Below are positions 35,174-45,722 of a stretch of 64,000 nucleotides of DNA, in pieces. The first letter of the stretch is position 1, and each line of letters starts with the position of its first letter. The notes beneath the pieces are model-generated. The model searched no databases. It was not told the origin of the DNA and was given only the letters and a program-made list of their open reading frames with translations. The position numbers and the translations under genes were made by a program. This DNA is from Paenibacillus xylanexedens (GTDB lineage Bacteria > Bacillota > Bacilli > Paenibacillales > Paenibacillaceae): contig NZ_JAGIKV010000001.1 of the NCBI RefSeq assembly GCF_017874615.1, forward strand, positions 62,001 to 126,000, given 5' to 3'.

Positions 35174-36142
35174 CTACAACCCCTTGTTGAGATAAAGTCC
35201 AAGAGCGGCCAAAATTGCGCCTACCGCCCAAAAGGTAATAACAACCCGCCATTCTGACCAACCACTCAATTCAAAGTGATGGTGAATGGGGCTCATTTTG
35301 AACACACGCTTGCCACGAGTCTTGAATGATACCACTTGAATGATGACAGACAGGATCTCGATAACAAAAATACCGCCAATGATGACAAATAGAAGCTCTG
35401 TTTTGGTTACAATAGCTACCGCACCAATCGCACCGCCAATCCCCAGAGAACCGGTGTCTCCCATAAACACTTTGGCCGGATGTGCATTGTATACCAGAAA
35501 ACCAAGCACGGCTCCGATCATCGCTGCTGCACACACTGCTGCCGGCATCGACGTAGCTTGCATCGCCACAATGGCAAACGCGCCAAAGGCAATCGCACTT
35601 ACCCCTGACAGCAAACCATCCAGTCCGTCGGTAAAGTTAACCGCATTGGTAATGGCAAGCATCATGAATACAACAAACGGATAATAGAACCATCCGGTCC
35701 AGTCAAACGAGAATGACGTTCCCGGAATAGAGATGGCTGTGCTGTGTCCATTCTGAATCAGCAAGAAACACATCACTGCACTGAAGAACAATTGGCCCAG
35801 CATTTTTTGTCTGGCCGTCAGTCCCAGCGAACGTTTGAATACAATTTTGATGTAATCATCCAGGAAGCCAATTAGCCCGAATCCCAGCGTAGCCACAAGC
35901 AAGACATAAAAGTCTGTATTCTTGACTGCCGAAAATTTCAAAAAGGCCAATGTGAACGCAACTAAAATGACGACTCCACCCATTGTAGGTGTTCCGCTTT
36001 TTTTCAAATGGCTCTGAGGCCCATCTTCCCTAACTTGCTGTCCGAACTTCATCCGGCGTAACAGCGGAATCAGGAGCGGTGCGGCAATCACCGCCAGAAT
36101 AAATGAAACGCCGATTGTTAACAGTAATACCTGAAAATCCAT
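35174..36142 (-). CDS. mraY: Phospho-N-acetylmuramoyl-pentapeptide transferase MraY
   Basis: Makes lipid I by moving phospho-MurNAc-pentapeptide to undecaprenyl phosphate. Ten membrane segments in 322 residues; GTPTMGG near residue 53, GFLDDYIKI with the aspartate pair, NFTDGLDGL and the HHHFE loop ([19 protein letters not shown]) are present. It lies 12 bases after murF and three before murD. Confidence 0.98.
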   Translation of the reverse strand: MDFQVLLLTIGVSFILAVIAAPLLIPLLRRMKFGQQVREDGPQSHLKKSGTPTMGGVVILVAFTLAFLKFSAVKNTDFYVLLVATLGFGLIGFLDDYIKIVFKRSLGLTARQKMLGQLFFSAVMCFLLIQNGHSTAISIPGTSFSFDWTGWFYYPFVVFMMLAITNAVNFTDGLDGLLSGVSAIAFGAFAIVAMQATSMPAAVCAAAMIGAVLGFLVYNAHPAKVFMGDTGSLGIGGAIGAVAIVTKTELLFVIIGGIFVIEILSVIIQVVSFKTRGKRVFKMSPIHHHFELSGWSEWRVVITFWAVGAILAALGLYLNKGL

Positions 36143-36154
36143 GGGTTCACCCCT

Positions 36155-37570
36155 CTAGTCTACTCGATTCTGTAATGGTGCTATTTGTAGTGCTTCGACC
36201 ACGTCCTCCAGCTTCATGCCTCTTGAGGCTTTGAACAAAACAACGTCTCTGGGATGTAGTTTCTCCAGTAGATAACGGGTCATTTCTTCTTTATCTATAA
36301 AAGCATGCACAGCCTCTGTAGGCATATGCTTGCTTGCTCCTTCAGCAATCTTGGCTGATAGCGGACCATATACCAGCACCATGTCCATTTTGGCCGATGT
36401 GATATACTCTCCGATTCCGTAATGCAGATCCTGCTCTTGGGGACCGAGTTCAAGCATATCACCAAGCACAGCCACTTTCATTCGGTATCCTTTCAGACCT
36501 TCTAGTACATCGATTGCAGCCTTCATGGAGGTTGGACTTGCATTGTATGCATCATTCAGCAGGGTTAGACCACTAACGCCTTGAGTAACCTCAATACGCA
36601 TGCCTGTCAGTTTCAAACGAGACAATCCCGCTGCAATCTGCTCCGTCGTCACTTTGAAATGACGGGCTACCGCTAAAGCAGCCAGACAGTTAACGACATT
36701 ATGCGTTCCTAGCAGAGGTAGCGTAAATGCATGTTCTCCAGACTGTTTGGTGGTGAAAACTACCCCGTTCTGCGCATTCATAAGTCCGGTAGGATAGTCA
36801 TCATTATCGGTTTGCAGACCAAATGTAAACCGCTGCAATCCATCGGGTTGTTTCGTTGTGGGCTCTTCAAGAACTTGTGCAATTAAAGGCTCGTCTCCGT
36901 TGTAGATCAGTAACCCGCCAGGCTTCAATCCCGCGGCAATCTCGGCTTTGGCTCTGGCTATCTCCAGTCTGGACCCCAGCTGAAGCAGATGTGATTCACC
37001 AATATTGGTAATGACCGCTACATCAGGCTGCGCAATAACCGACAGATCGTTAATTTCCCCGCGACCACTCATACCCATCTCCAAAATGATAATCTCGGTA
37101 TCCGGGTCCATGCTTAGTACAGTCAGTGGTAAACCAATGTGATTGTTGAAGTTGCCCTGCGTCTTGTGCACTTTAAACGTCGTCGAGAGAATCGCATCCA
37201 CGATGTCCTTCGTTGTCGTCTTGCCGTTACTCCCTGTAATGCCAACAACAGCAGCTTTATTCTCCGTTAGATAAGCAGATGCGAGTGCTTGCAATGCGAC
37301 AAGTGTGTCGTTAACAATAATGACAGCTCCTTGTGGCGGAGTACCATGATCCTTTTGCCAGATCGCCCCTGCAGCACCCTTCTCTAGACAGGCTTGCACA
37401 AATTCGTGTCCGTCAAACCTTTCACCCACTAGCGGGATAAACAAACTGCCCTCCAGAGGTTTACGCGAATCGGTAAACACCCCTTCGACCATTACATTGC
37501 CATGAGCAGCAACGTCACTTAATGTTCCTCCACACATCTCGGCCAATTGTGCCAATGTTCTTTTTATCAA
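36155..37570 (-). CDS. murF: UDP-N-acetylmuramoyl-tripeptide-D-alanyl-D-alanine ligase MurF
   Basis: Adds D-Ala-D-Ala to the muramoyl tripeptide; 471 residues. VEGVFTDSRKPLEGSLFIPLVGERFDGHEFV is the N-terminal domain signature, GITGSNGKTTTKDIVDAIL the ATP loop, and NDAYNASPTSMKAAIDVL the C-terminal motif. It starts with TTG at 37570, overlapping the murE stop by four bases. In Bacillus murF is outside the dcw cluster; here it is inside. Confidence 0.97.
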   Translation of the reverse strand: MIKRTLAQLAEMCGGTLSDVAAHGNVMVEGVFTDSRKPLEGSLFIPLVGERFDGHEFVQACLEKGAAGAIWQKDHGTPPQGAVIIVNDTLVALQALASAYLTENKAAVVGITGSNGKTTTKDIVDAILSTTFKVHKTQGNFNNHIGLPLTVLSMDPDTEIIILEMGMSGRGEINDLSVIAQPDVAVITNIGESHLLQLGSRLEIARAKAEIAAGLKPGGLLIYNGDEPLIAQVLEEPTTKQPDGLQRFTFGLQTDNDDYPTGLMNAQNGVVFTTKQSGEHAFTLPLLGTHNVVNCLAALAVARHFKVTTEQIAAGLSRLKLTGMRIEVTQGVSGLTLLNDAYNASPTSMKAAIDVLEGLKGYRMKVAVLGDMLELGPQEQDLHYGIGEYITSAKMDMVLVYGPLSAKIAEGASKHMPTEAVHAFIDKEEMTRYLLEKLHPRDVVLFKASRGMKLEDVVEALQIAPLQNRVD

Positions 37571-39054
37571 TTGGATTTGCCCCTTATCGCTTCTTTGGCT
37601 ATGATTCGGTCATCAAAATCGGTTTTGGTTTTGCCGATAATTTGATAGGTCTCGTGACCCTTGCCCGCAATCAATACTACATCGGCTGGGCTTGCCATTT
37701 CAATAGCTTCATGAATCGCCTGGCGCCGATCCACAATCATCGTATAACGTTCAGCAGGAACGGATTCTTCAATCAGGCCCTGTTCAATGTCTTTGAGAAT
37801 CAGATCCGGATCTTCTGTCCGTGGATTATCGGAAGTAACCAGTACAAAATCACTATAATTCGCAGCAATTTTCCCCATGAGAGGGCGTTTCGTACGGTCC
37901 CTGTCACCACCACAGCCAAACACGCAGATTACACGCCCTTCGGCAAATTCTTTCACCGTCCGCAGCACATTCTCCAGTCCATCCGGTGTATGGGCATAAT
38001 CGACAATAACAGCAAATGGCTGTCCTTCGTCCACTCCTTCAACACGTCCATCCACGCCCGGAACCGTCTCCAGACTGCGCTTGATCTCTTCCAGCGGAAT
38101 ACCTTCCACCAGTGCTGCAGAGATGGCTGCCATTGCATTGTATACATTGAATTTGCCTACCATGCGCAAGCGAATATCCGCGCTGCCTGCAAATGTATCC
38201 ACGTGGAAAGAAGTTCCCTGAGACGTGATTGAGATTTGGGATGCGCGTACATCCGCCTTTTCACCCATGCCATATGTAATCACTTCAGCCGCAGTCACAG
38301 AGATGAAATAAGCCGCAGCCGGATCATCTGCATTGATAACAGCGAATTTACGCTGTGAAACATCTTCCGTATAACCGTTACCCAGACGTGCAAAGAACAA
38401 TCCTTTGGCCCCGCGATATTCCTCCATGGAATGGTGGTAGTCCAAATGATCCTGCGTCAGGTTAGTGAATACCGCAGTACGGAAATTTGTTCCCTTTACT
38501 CGCCCTTGTTCCAATGCGTGAGAAGAAACTTCCATAACACAGCAGTCCGTACCTTTCTGAACCATATCATGCAGACTACGCTGCAGATCAAGCGCCTCTG
38601 GTGTTGTTCCTGACATCGGGTAGGTGCGACCGTCATACCGCATTTGAATAGTACCGATCAATCCCGTCTTGCGTCCAAAATCGCTCATGATTTTTTCAAT
38701 CAAATAGGTGGTCGTTGTTTTTCCGTTCGTTCCCGTTACACCAATCATATTCATCTTCTGGCTTGGCGAGTCAAAAAAGAAATCTGCCAGAACAGCCATC
38801 GCAAATCGGCTGTCCTTCACCAGCAATTGTGGTACAGGCAGATCCAGCTGCCGTTCAACCACCAATGCAACTGCACCGGCATTGACAGCTTTTTCTGCAT
38901 AATCATGACCATCTACCGTATGTCCCGGAAGACAGATAAACAGATCACCCGGTTTTACCTGCCGGGAATCTGTCTGAAGGTTTTGGCATTCTGTATTTGA
39001 TTCGCCCACGAGGCGGGCGGTGGTCAGCATCGATGCGAATTGTTTTAAAAGCAC
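37567..39054 (-). CDS. murE: UDP-N-acetylmuramoyl-L-alanyl-D-glutamate-2,6-diaminopimelate ligase MurE
   Basis: Adds meso-diaminopimelate to the growing peptide; 495 residues. LQTDSRQVKPGDLFICLPG, GVTGTNGKTTTTYLIEKIM, EVSSHALEQGR, and TSDNPRTEDPDLI, where DNPR shows specificity for diaminopimelate and not lysine. I start at the GTG at 39054 with GTGAGG eight bases upstream; the frame to 39177 continues into spoVD's intergenic sequence with no start signal. Confidence 0.96.
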   Translation of the reverse strand: MLLKQFASMLTTARLVGESNTECQNLQTDSRQVKPGDLFICLPGHTVDGHDYAEKAVNAGAVALVVERQLDLPVPQLLVKDSRFAMAVLADFFFDSPSQKMNMIGVTGTNGKTTTTYLIEKIMSDFGRKTGLIGTIQMRYDGRTYPMSGTTPEALDLQRSLHDMVQKGTDCCVMEVSSHALEQGRVKGTNFRTAVFTNLTQDHLDYHHSMEEYRGAKGLFFARLGNGYTEDVSQRKFAVINADDPAAAYFISVTAAEVITYGMGEKADVRASQISITSQGTSFHVDTFAGSADIRLRMVGKFNVYNAMAAISAALVEGIPLEEIKRSLETVPGVDGRVEGVDEGQPFAVIVDYAHTPDGLENVLRTVKEFAEGRVICVFGCGGDRDRTKRPLMGKIAANYSDFVLVTSDNPRTEDPDLILKDIEQGLIEESVPAERYTMIVDRRQAIHEAIEMASPADVVLIAGKGHETYQIIGKTKTDFDDRIIAKEAIRGKSN

Positions 39055-39194
39055 ATGAATAACCTCACTTTTCCAATTATACTTCTGTTTTAACATATGT
39101 CTGTATTTATTAATATCGTCAATACAACCCAATAATGAAACGCACTTGGATGAATTTTGTTGCGCTAGAAGCCTCAAACTACCCCTAAACCCCT

Positions 39195-41147
39195 TTATTC
39201 ATCCTTTGTGTGATCATGTGCATCGTTCAGTACATTCCCCATATAAATGCGGATGGTTGATCCCTGATCTACCCTCGCCCCAGGTTTAGGTGCCTGATTA
39301 ATCACGTATTTACCACTGCCAGACTTCGCCAGCATAAAATTCATGTTCAGGTCCTCGTACAGATCTTCAACAGTAGCTCCTGTCAGGTCTGGGACTGTCA
39401 CGATTTTGGTTTCACCATACTTGTATTCTTTCGCGACCTGATCCTTCCGAACAGGGACATTCATATAATGCAAAGCATCTTCAAGGATGTTCTGCACAAT
39501 CGGGGCGGCAACCACACCTCCGAACTGAATTCCTTTGGGATTATCAACTGCGGTATAGACCACAATCTGTGGATCATCTGCCGGTGCAAATCCGATAAAG
39601 GATACGATATGCTCGGTCGAGGAATAACGTCCGTTGATAACCTTCTGGGCTGTACCTGTTTTGCCACCGACCCGGTATCCATCAATGAATGCCGGACGCC
39701 CGGTACCTTTTGCGACAACACTCTCGAGTGCTTCACGTACTTGTTTGGATGTATTCTCCGAGATCACCTGACGAACCAGTTCCGGCTTGGCTTCTTCCAT
39801 GACTTCTCCGGTGACCGGATGGACCCACGCTTTCGTAACATAAGGCTTGTAAAGTTTACCCCCATTGATGGCCGCTGACACAGCAGCTACTTGCTGAATG
39901 GGCGTTACCGATACACCTTGACCAAAAGCCGTCGTTGCAAGCTCGACAGGTCCCACTCTGGACAGTTTGAACAGAATTCCACTGGCTTCTCCGCTGAGGT
40001 CGATCCCTGTCTTGGTGCCGAAACCAAAGTCTTTAATATAGGAGAAGAGCGATTCTTTTCCCAGCCTCTGCCCCAAAGCCACAAAGCCCGGGTTACATGA
40101 GTTCTCCACAACTTGTAAGAAGGTCTGACTTCCATGGCCGCCCTTTTTCCAGCAACGCAGACGGGCTCCACCCACCTCAACATATCCGGGATCAAAAAAT
40201 TGATCCTGTTGCAGATTGACCTTTTTCTCTTCAAGCGCCGCCGCCAAGGTAATAATCTTAAATGTGGAGCCCGGCTCGTAGGTCATCCAGATCGGTAAAT
40301 TGCGATTGTATATCTCCGCGGGATATTGCTGATAATCGGCAGGTTCGTATCCCGGTCTGCTGGACATCCCCAAAATTTCACCCGTTTTGGGATTCATCGC
40401 TATGGCCAATGCTGAGTTCGCCTGGAACTTCACCATGGCCTGATCCAGTTCTCTCTCCATGATGGACTGAATGGATTTATCAATGGTCAGCTTGAGGTTA
40501 AGGCCGTCCTTCGGTTCCACATACTTCTCGGATGAGCCCGGCATTAGCCTTCCGGCCGCATCGGACAAGTAGGACACACTGCCATTCAAACCATTCAGCT
40601 TATCATCATATTTCTTCTCGACACCCGTTAAGCCCTGATTATCAATCCCCGTAAAGCCGAGAATATGAGCAGCCAAATCATCATAAGGATAAAAACGTTT
40701 ATTGTCCTCAGCAACAACGATACCCGGAAGCTTCAAATCACGGATGCGCTGAGCTTTCTCCATCGTAATTTTGCGGCCGCCGGGTTGTAGTCGTACAATG
40801 AGTTCTCGTTTCTTGATGGTTGCCAGCACTTTTTCTTCCGTCATCCCAAGCAATGGGGCCAGCGCTTTAGCTGTCGTTTCAGCTTCTTTAACCTGAGCCG
40901 GAATGGCCATAATGGTTGGTGTTGTCACATTATAGGCCAGAGAGGTTCCATTTCGATCCAGGATCTCCCCTCGCTTGGCTGAGTAAGGTATATTACGCCG
41001 CCAGGATTCTTCTGCTTTTGCTGACAATTCAGGGCCTTCCCCGAGCTGTACATAAGCAAGCCTGATCATCAGGGCCGAAAATAACAAAACTAAAATCATT
41101 AAACTCCATAGCAGCCTGCGCCGCAGATTTACGCTTGATCCCTTCAC
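39195..41147 (-). CDS. spoVD: Stage V sporulation protein D, penicillin-binding transpeptidase
   Basis: A class B penicillin-binding protein of 650 residues for spore cortex peptidoglycan. N-terminal membrane anchor (about 9-29), a dimerisation domain with RGEILDRNGTSLAYN, and a transpeptidase domain with STFK (Ser294), SCN in VENSCNPGFVALG and KTGT in GGKTGTAQ. One PASTA domain is at the C-terminus (VTVPDLTGATVEDLYEDL...). It starts with GTG at 41147. It is 93 bases after pbpB and resembles it closely. Confidence 0.93.
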   Translation of the reverse strand: MKGSSVNLRRRLLWSLMILVLLFSALMIRLAYVQLGEGPELSAKAEESWRRNIPYSAKRGEILDRNGTSLAYNVTTPTIMAIPAQVKEAETTAKALAPLLGMTEEKVLATIKKRELIVRLQPGGRKITMEKAQRIRDLKLPGIVVAEDNKRFYPYDDLAAHILGFTGIDNQGLTGVEKKYDDKLNGLNGSVSYLSDAAGRLMPGSSEKYVEPKDGLNLKLTIDKSIQSIMERELDQAMVKFQANSALAIAMNPKTGEILGMSSRPGYEPADYQQYPAEIYNRNLPIWMTYEPGSTFKIITLAAALEEKKVNLQQDQFFDPGYVEVGGARLRCWKKGGHGSQTFLQVVENSCNPGFVALGQRLGKESLFSYIKDFGFGTKTGIDLSGEASGILFKLSRVGPVELATTAFGQGVSVTPIQQVAAVSAAINGGKLYKPYVTKAWVHPVTGEVMEEAKPELVRQVISENTSKQVREALESVVAKGTGRPAFIDGYRVGGKTGTAQKVINGRYSSTEHIVSFIGFAPADDPQIVVYTAVDNPKGIQFGGVVAAPIVQNILEDALHYMNVPVRKDQVAKEYKYGETKIVTVPDLTGATVEDLYEDLNMNFMLAKSGSGKYVINQAPKPGARVDQGSTIRIYMGNVLNDAHDHTKDE

Positions 41148-41240
41148 GAAAAGATCCCCCCACTCGTCCCAAAATCATGACATTCGTTCCATTCATGAAT
41201 ATTCAGGACAACCGGGGGTTAGAACAAGCTGTAGAGCTCC

Positions 41241-43574
41241 CTATGGAAGAGAAGCCCCGTTTGTTGCTGGATTATCAGAGGATTCGGATTCATTGGCAGG
41301 AGCCTTATTGTTATCTGTTTCGTCTGTTCCTTCGGTTTTACCTTCTCCGCCCGAAGCCTCTTGTTCCTTCACCTCAGCTTCTGACGACGGATCAGAAGAG
41401 ATTGGAGCCTCATCGGCTATACCTGTCACTGCAGCTTTGGCAGTTTGCAAGTTCAACTGTACAGTTCTCTGCTCACCTGCGACCTGCTCGGTTTGCTTCA
41501 CGACATAACCCTCGCCCTTGACTGTAACCCCCACTCTCATGAGAGAAAGTACTTCAAGAGCATCGCGGAGAGATTCACCTGTTAGATCGGGAATCTTCAT
41601 CTTGCTGCTTTCTTCCGTTAGCAGATAGATTCGTTGGCCCGGATTCATAGATGCGCCAGCAACCGGATACTGTCGAATTACATTATCACCTTGACCAAGA
41701 GTCACATAAGCAATGCCTGCGCTTAGAAGCTGGCTTCTGGCTTGTTTGGCTGTCTTGCCACTCAAGTCAGGCGCCTTGGCTTGCACGACAGAGACTTCTT
41801 TTGACTTTTTGTCAGGAGTTTTGGCTGTATCTTTGGGTATTCCCATGTATTGAAGAGTCTGGCTGACAATCTTTTTGAACACCGGGGCCGCCGCGGTTCC
41901 TCCCCCAATGTTGGTTCCATCCGGTTGGTCAATGACAACAAGTATAGCAATCTTCGGATTATTCACGGGTGCGAATCCAATAAACGATACAACGTCTTTT
42001 GACTTGCTGTATGCTCCGTTAACAACCTTTCTTGCCGTACCCGTCTTACCAGCTACACGGTAACCTTCAATATAGGCGTTACGACCGGTACCAATCGTCT
42101 GGTCTGCAACCACTTGTTCCAGATAACCACTCACCAGTTTGGAAGATTCCTTGGAAATCACCTGACGAACAACTTTAGGTTTGATCACTTCCGTGGACCC
42201 ATCATTCGGGTTCTTGATCTCCTTCACCAGATGCGGCTCCAGCAACTTGCCACCATTGGCAATCGCCGAGATCGCTGCGACCTGTTGAATTGGTGTTACC
42301 TGTACAAGACCGTGACCATAGGCTGCGGTAGCAATCTCGGATTTGTAGACCAGTGGCTTGATCGGTGAAGCTGCCTCACTCGGCAGATCAATACCTGTCT
42401 TTTTGCCAAAACCGAATTCGTCTATGTAATGACGCAGACGTTCACCGCCAAGCATGTTGTAACCCAAGTTAACAAAAGCAATGTTACTTGACCGTTTGAC
42501 ACCTTCGAGATACGAGATCCAACCATAGGAATGACCATTATCACTAATCGGGAAACCACCGATATACATGCGTTTGGATTCAAAACTTGCATTGGGATCG
42601 AAGAGTTTTTCTTCCACAGCCCCTGCTAGCGTAACTATTTTGAATGTACTACCTGGCTCATAGATTGATTGAGTAGCATGATTAATAAAGTTCTTTTGAT
42701 CGGGCGTACTGCCGTACGTATTAGGATTAAAGGTTGGCCAGTTGGCCATCCCTAGAATCTCCATCGTGTTTGGGTCCGCAGCAATGACCGTCATACTCAG
42801 TGGATTATACTTGGCAACGGCTTCTTTCATTGCATCCTCAATGTAGAACTGGATCGTATCATCGATGGTCAGCGTAAGGTTCTTACCGTTCTGGGGTGGC
42901 AGATAGTTATCCTGTGAATCCGGAAGTTTAATGCCTTTGGCATCCTTCTGATAATTCAGATATCCGTCTGTACCTGTCAGTGCTTCATCATATGAGACTT
43001 CAAGTCCATTGACAGCTTTCCCATCACGGCTCATATATCCCAAGAGGTGAGAAGCAAGTGTTTCTTCAGGGTAAAACCGCTTCGATTCTTGAGCCATGAC
43101 AATGGCATTACGAGCCTTGTACTCTTCTTGTAATTCCTCACGCAGTTCGTTGACTTTTTCCGCAAGCTCAGGACTTATCTTATATCCTTCACTGCGTACT
43201 TCACGTTGCTGAAAAAAATCGCCATTTTCTTTCTTCGCTGTGACCAGAGCACGCATCTCACTCTCATTTTTCCCAAGAAGGGCAGAGAGCTTCTTCGTAA
43301 CAACATCCTGAATTCCGAGTTCATTAATTAATAATGGATTAACGGAAACCGTATACGCAGGCGCATCGGTAGCCAGAATGTTACCATTACGATCCGTAAT
43401 CGTTCCACGTGCAGCCTTAATCGTCTGTTCCCGCTCTACCAAACCGGCCGCACGTTCCTGCCATACACCGCCATTCACTACTTGAATGAAAAAGATTCGG
43501 GTTACGAGTACAAGAAAAAAGAGGGTAATACATCCCCCTATTAGCAACGTGCGCATCTTTATTCTTTTTATCAT
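41241..43574 (-). CDS. pbpB: Division penicillin-binding protein 2B, PASTA-bearing
   Basis: The septal class B transpeptidase of 777 residues. N-terminal anchor at about residues 9-29, RGTITDRNGNILATD, STFK near residue 309, SSN in KRSSNIAFVNLG, KTGT in AGKTGTARK, then two PASTA domains (about 595-720) and a Ser/Glu/Asn-rich acidic tail of about 60 residues ending in ATNGASLP. Its SEDS partner and FtsL are in the same cluster. ftsL ends 12 bases upstream. Confidence 0.94.
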   Translation of the reverse strand: MIKRIKMRTLLIGGCITLFFLVLVTRIFFIQVVNGGVWQERAAGLVEREQTIKAARGTITDRNGNILATDAPAYTVSVNPLLINELGIQDVVTKKLSALLGKNESEMRALVTAKKENGDFFQQREVRSEGYKISPELAEKVNELREELQEEYKARNAIVMAQESKRFYPEETLASHLLGYMSRDGKAVNGLEVSYDEALTGTDGYLNYQKDAKGIKLPDSQDNYLPPQNGKNLTLTIDDTIQFYIEDAMKEAVAKYNPLSMTVIAADPNTMEILGMANWPTFNPNTYGSTPDQKNFINHATQSIYEPGSTFKIVTLAGAVEEKLFDPNASFESKRMYIGGFPISDNGHSYGWISYLEGVKRSSNIAFVNLGYNMLGGERLRHYIDEFGFGKKTGIDLPSEAASPIKPLVYKSEIATAAYGHGLVQVTPIQQVAAISAIANGGKLLEPHLVKEIKNPNDGSTEVIKPKVVRQVISKESSKLVSGYLEQVVADQTIGTGRNAYIEGYRVAGKTGTARKVVNGAYSKSKDVVSFIGFAPVNNPKIAILVVIDQPDGTNIGGGTAAAPVFKKIVSQTLQYMGIPKDTAKTPDKKSKEVSVVQAKAPDLSGKTAKQARSQLLSAGIAYVTLGQGDNVIRQYPVAGASMNPGQRIYLLTEESSKMKIPDLTGESLRDALEVLSLMRVGVTVKGEGYVVKQTEQVAGEQRTVQLNLQTAKAAVTGIADEAPISSDPSSEAEVKEQEASGGEGKTEGTDETDNNKAPANESESSDNPATNGASLP

Positions 43575-43586
43575 CGGAACACCTCT

Positions 43587-44015
43587 TTACTTACTGCTTG
43601 CTGTATTCGAGGACGATTCAGTACCTGTTGATTTCGTACTTGTTGAGCGAGGTACAAAAATGACATCCTTACCGGAAGCTTCAACGTACCCAAGTTGTTT
43701 TGCATTTGCGATGACTTGGTTGTTCAATGTTTCTTTTTCCACTTGCAGGTCTGCAATCGTCTTCTCAAACCCCTTGACTTCCGAAATAGTGGACTGTGCC
43801 TGCTTGTTCAGATCATAGATATGAGCATAACGAGACATCAAGGCTCCTCCAACAAGGATCACTGCAACCAGGGTAATCAGATACAAAATCTTCTCGCGTG
43901 CCGGAAGACCCGTACGACGGGTCACCACTTTGGTGGTTTCTTTGTATCGTTGCTGGGTCACACGTTCCTGGGACGCTTTTTCTTTTACAGCGAGATTACC
44001 ACGTGTATATGCCAT
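43587..44015 (-). CDS. ftsL: Cell division protein FtsL
   Basis: The 142-residue bitopic protein has a basic cytoplasmic part of about 44 residues, one membrane helix (ILYLITLVAVILVGGALM), and an extracellular leucine-zipper-like coil (IYDLNKQAQSTISEVKGFEKTIADLQVEKE...). A Ser/Thr-rich tail ends it. It lies between rsmH and pbpB, the standard ftsL place. Confidence 0.92.
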   Translation of the reverse strand: MAYTRGNLAVKEKASQERVTQQRYKETTKVVTRRTGLPAREKILYLITLVAVILVGGALMSRYAHIYDLNKQAQSTISEVKGFEKTIADLQVEKETLNNQVIANAKQLGYVEASGKDVIFVPRSTSTKSTGTESSSNTASSK

Positions 44016-44042
44016 ACTCCGATTCTCTCCTCCACTCTTGAT

Positions 44043-44993
44043 CTACAATTTCTCGGCTACGCGCAGCTTGGCTGAACGTGCACGTGAATTTTCGGCCAAT
44101 TCCGTTTCCGTTGGAATCAGCGGTTTTCTGTTAATTAAACGCAGGGACCCCTTGCCCCCACATACACACAACGGAAAGTCGGGTGGACATGTACATTTTT
44201 CCAGATAACTGCTTAAAATCTGTTTACATATCCGATCCTCAAGGGAGTGGAAGGTAATAACAGATACACGTCCTCCTGGTGCCAGACAACGAACAGCCTG
44301 ATGCAACCCTTCTTCAAACGCACCCAACTCATCGTTGACGGCAATGCGTAATGCCTGGAAGCTTCGTTTGGCAGGATGTCCACCAGTACGGCGAGCTGCC
44401 GCCGGGATGCCTTCCTTGATCAGTTCCACGAGTTCACCTGTCGTCTCAATGGTAGACTGCGCTCGTTTTCCGACGATAACACGGGCAATTCTTCTCGAAA
44501 ACTTCTCTTCACCATAGCGATACAAAATTCGAGCAATCTCTTCTTCTGGCCATTCATTCACAATCTCTTTGGCCGTCAGCATTGCATCCTGGTCCATTCG
44601 CATATCGAGCGGAGCATCGTGATTGTAGCTGAATCCACGTTCTCCTTCATCAAATTGCGGAGATGACACACCCAAGTCGTACAAAATACCATCGACCTGT
44701 GGTGCACCATCCTTCATTGGTACATCCAGATCCTTGAGTACCTGTTCCAGATCTCGAAAATTGGTTTTCACCAATGTTACACGTTCTCCATAAGCTGCGA
44801 GCTTCTCGCGAGCATTATCCAAAGCCCAATCATCCTGATCAAGTGCGATCAGACGTCCCCCTGGACCGAGCTTGGAAGCAATCACGGAGCTATGTCCGCC
44901 ACCGCCTAAAGTGCAGTCCACGTATATACCGTCCTGCTTGATGTTTAATCCCTCTGTTGCCTCTTCTTTGAGTACGGTTATGTGGTGAAACAA
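44043..44993 (-). CDS. rsmH: 16S rRNA (cytosine-1402-N4)-methyltransferase RsmH
   Basis: Methylates N4 of C1402 in the decoding centre. The 316-residue protein has the SAM motif [82 protein letters not shown] and the C-terminal KSPKPL-like region. It follows mraZ by 18 bases, as in most bacteria. Confidence 0.98.
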   Translation of the reverse strand: MFHHITVLKEEATEGLNIKQDGIYVDCTLGGGGHSSVIASKLGPGGRLIALDQDDWALDNAREKLAAYGERVTLVKTNFRDLEQVLKDLDVPMKDGAPQVDGILYDLGVSSPQFDEGERGFSYNHDAPLDMRMDQDAMLTAKEIVNEWPEEEIARILYRYGEEKFSRRIARVIVGKRAQSTIETTGELVELIKEGIPAAARRTGGHPAKRSFQALRIAVNDELGAFEEGLHQAVRCLAPGGRVSVITFHSLEDRICKQILSSYLEKCTCPPDFPLCVCGGKGSLRLINRKPLIPTETELAENSRARSAKLRVAEKL

Positions 44994-45011
44994 CCTGCAC
45001 CCCTCCTGACT

Positions 45012-45449
45012 TTATAAATCAAAATTAAAATCGACCAGCTTTTCGGCAATGTCGTTGAATGCTTCTTCGGATTGATTGAAATAACTCTCCCATATGCCTT
45101 TGCTCCAAATCTCCACCCGGTTCGACACGCCAAGAACAACACAATCCTTGTCCAGCTTGGCATACTCTCTTAAATTGCCCGGCAGATTTACCCTGCCCTG
45201 TTTGTCCAGTTCACATTCGGTTGCACCCGAGAAAAAAAACCGGGTAAACGCACGTGCATCAGATTTCATCAATGGCAGTGCTTTGAGCTTCTGTTCCATG
45301 ACCCCCCACTCCTCCATGGGGTACACGAAAAGACACTGGTCCAAACCCCGTGTGACAACGAAAGACGGTCCCAGAGATTCGCGGAATTTAGCCGGAATGA
45401 TCACCCGACCCTTATCATCAATGCTATGTTGGAACTCCCCCATAAACAT
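45012..45449 (-). CDS. mraZ: Transcriptional regulator MraZ
   Basis: A 145-residue AbrB-fold DNA-binding protein that represses the dcw operon. Two DXXXR motifs: [14 protein letters not shown] and [15 protein letters not shown] choose the ATG at 45449, which gives the usual [14 protein letters not shown] start; the GTG at 45461 touches its Shine-Dalgarno. Its likely operator, three 10-base repeats, is just upstream. Confidence 0.96.
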   Translation of the reverse strand: MFMGEFQHSIDDKGRVIIPAKFRESLGPSFVVTRGLDQCLFVYPMEEWGVMEQKLKALPLMKSDARAFTRFFFSGATECELDKQGRVNLPGNLREYAKLDKDCVVLGVSNRVEIWSKGIWESYFNQSEEAFNDIAEKLVDFNFDL

Positions 45450-45464
45450 TGGCCCACTCACTCC

Positions 45465-45494
45465 TCACCCGTTTCTCCCACTTTGCCCCACTTT
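45465..45494 (-). promoter_or_regulatory. MraZ operator repeats
   Basis: Three direct 10-base units on the minus strand: AAAGTGGGGC (45485-45494), AAAGTGGGAG (45475-45484) and AAACGGGTGA (45465-45474). They contain TGGGN, five bases, TGGGN, the box known for E. coli MraZ. They lie just after the predicted transcription start. Confidence 0.75.
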
Positions 45495-45504
45495 CCACCA
45501 CCTA

Positions 45505-45533
45505 AGCATAATAGATTCGCACAAAAAAATCAA
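45505..45533 (-). promoter_or_regulatory. Sigma-A promoter of mraZ / dcw cluster
   Basis: TTGATT (45528-45533), a 17-base spacer and TATGCT (45505-45510). Transcription would begin just ahead of the MraZ repeats. Confidence 0.7.
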
Positions 45534-45572
45534 AACCCTTCTTGCATGACTTGATTTTTTAATTTTTCAGCA

Positions 45573-45615
45573 TAAAAAAACGTCCTTGATCCTGTCACTC
45601 AGGATCAAAGACGCT
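45573..45615 (-). terminator. Terminator of ahcY
   Basis: A 13-base arm pair (CGTC-TTGATCCT / AGGATCAA-GACG) followed by T7 on the minus strand separates ahcY from the dcw promoter. Confidence 0.92.
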
Positions 45616-45722
45616 TCCCTTAAACGGGCAATCGTATGTCTACCCGCACATGAGCCATATCATCAATAAACCATTCTATACCTATTGAACCATTTCATCA
45701 GCTTGTAATTATTGGATAGTGC

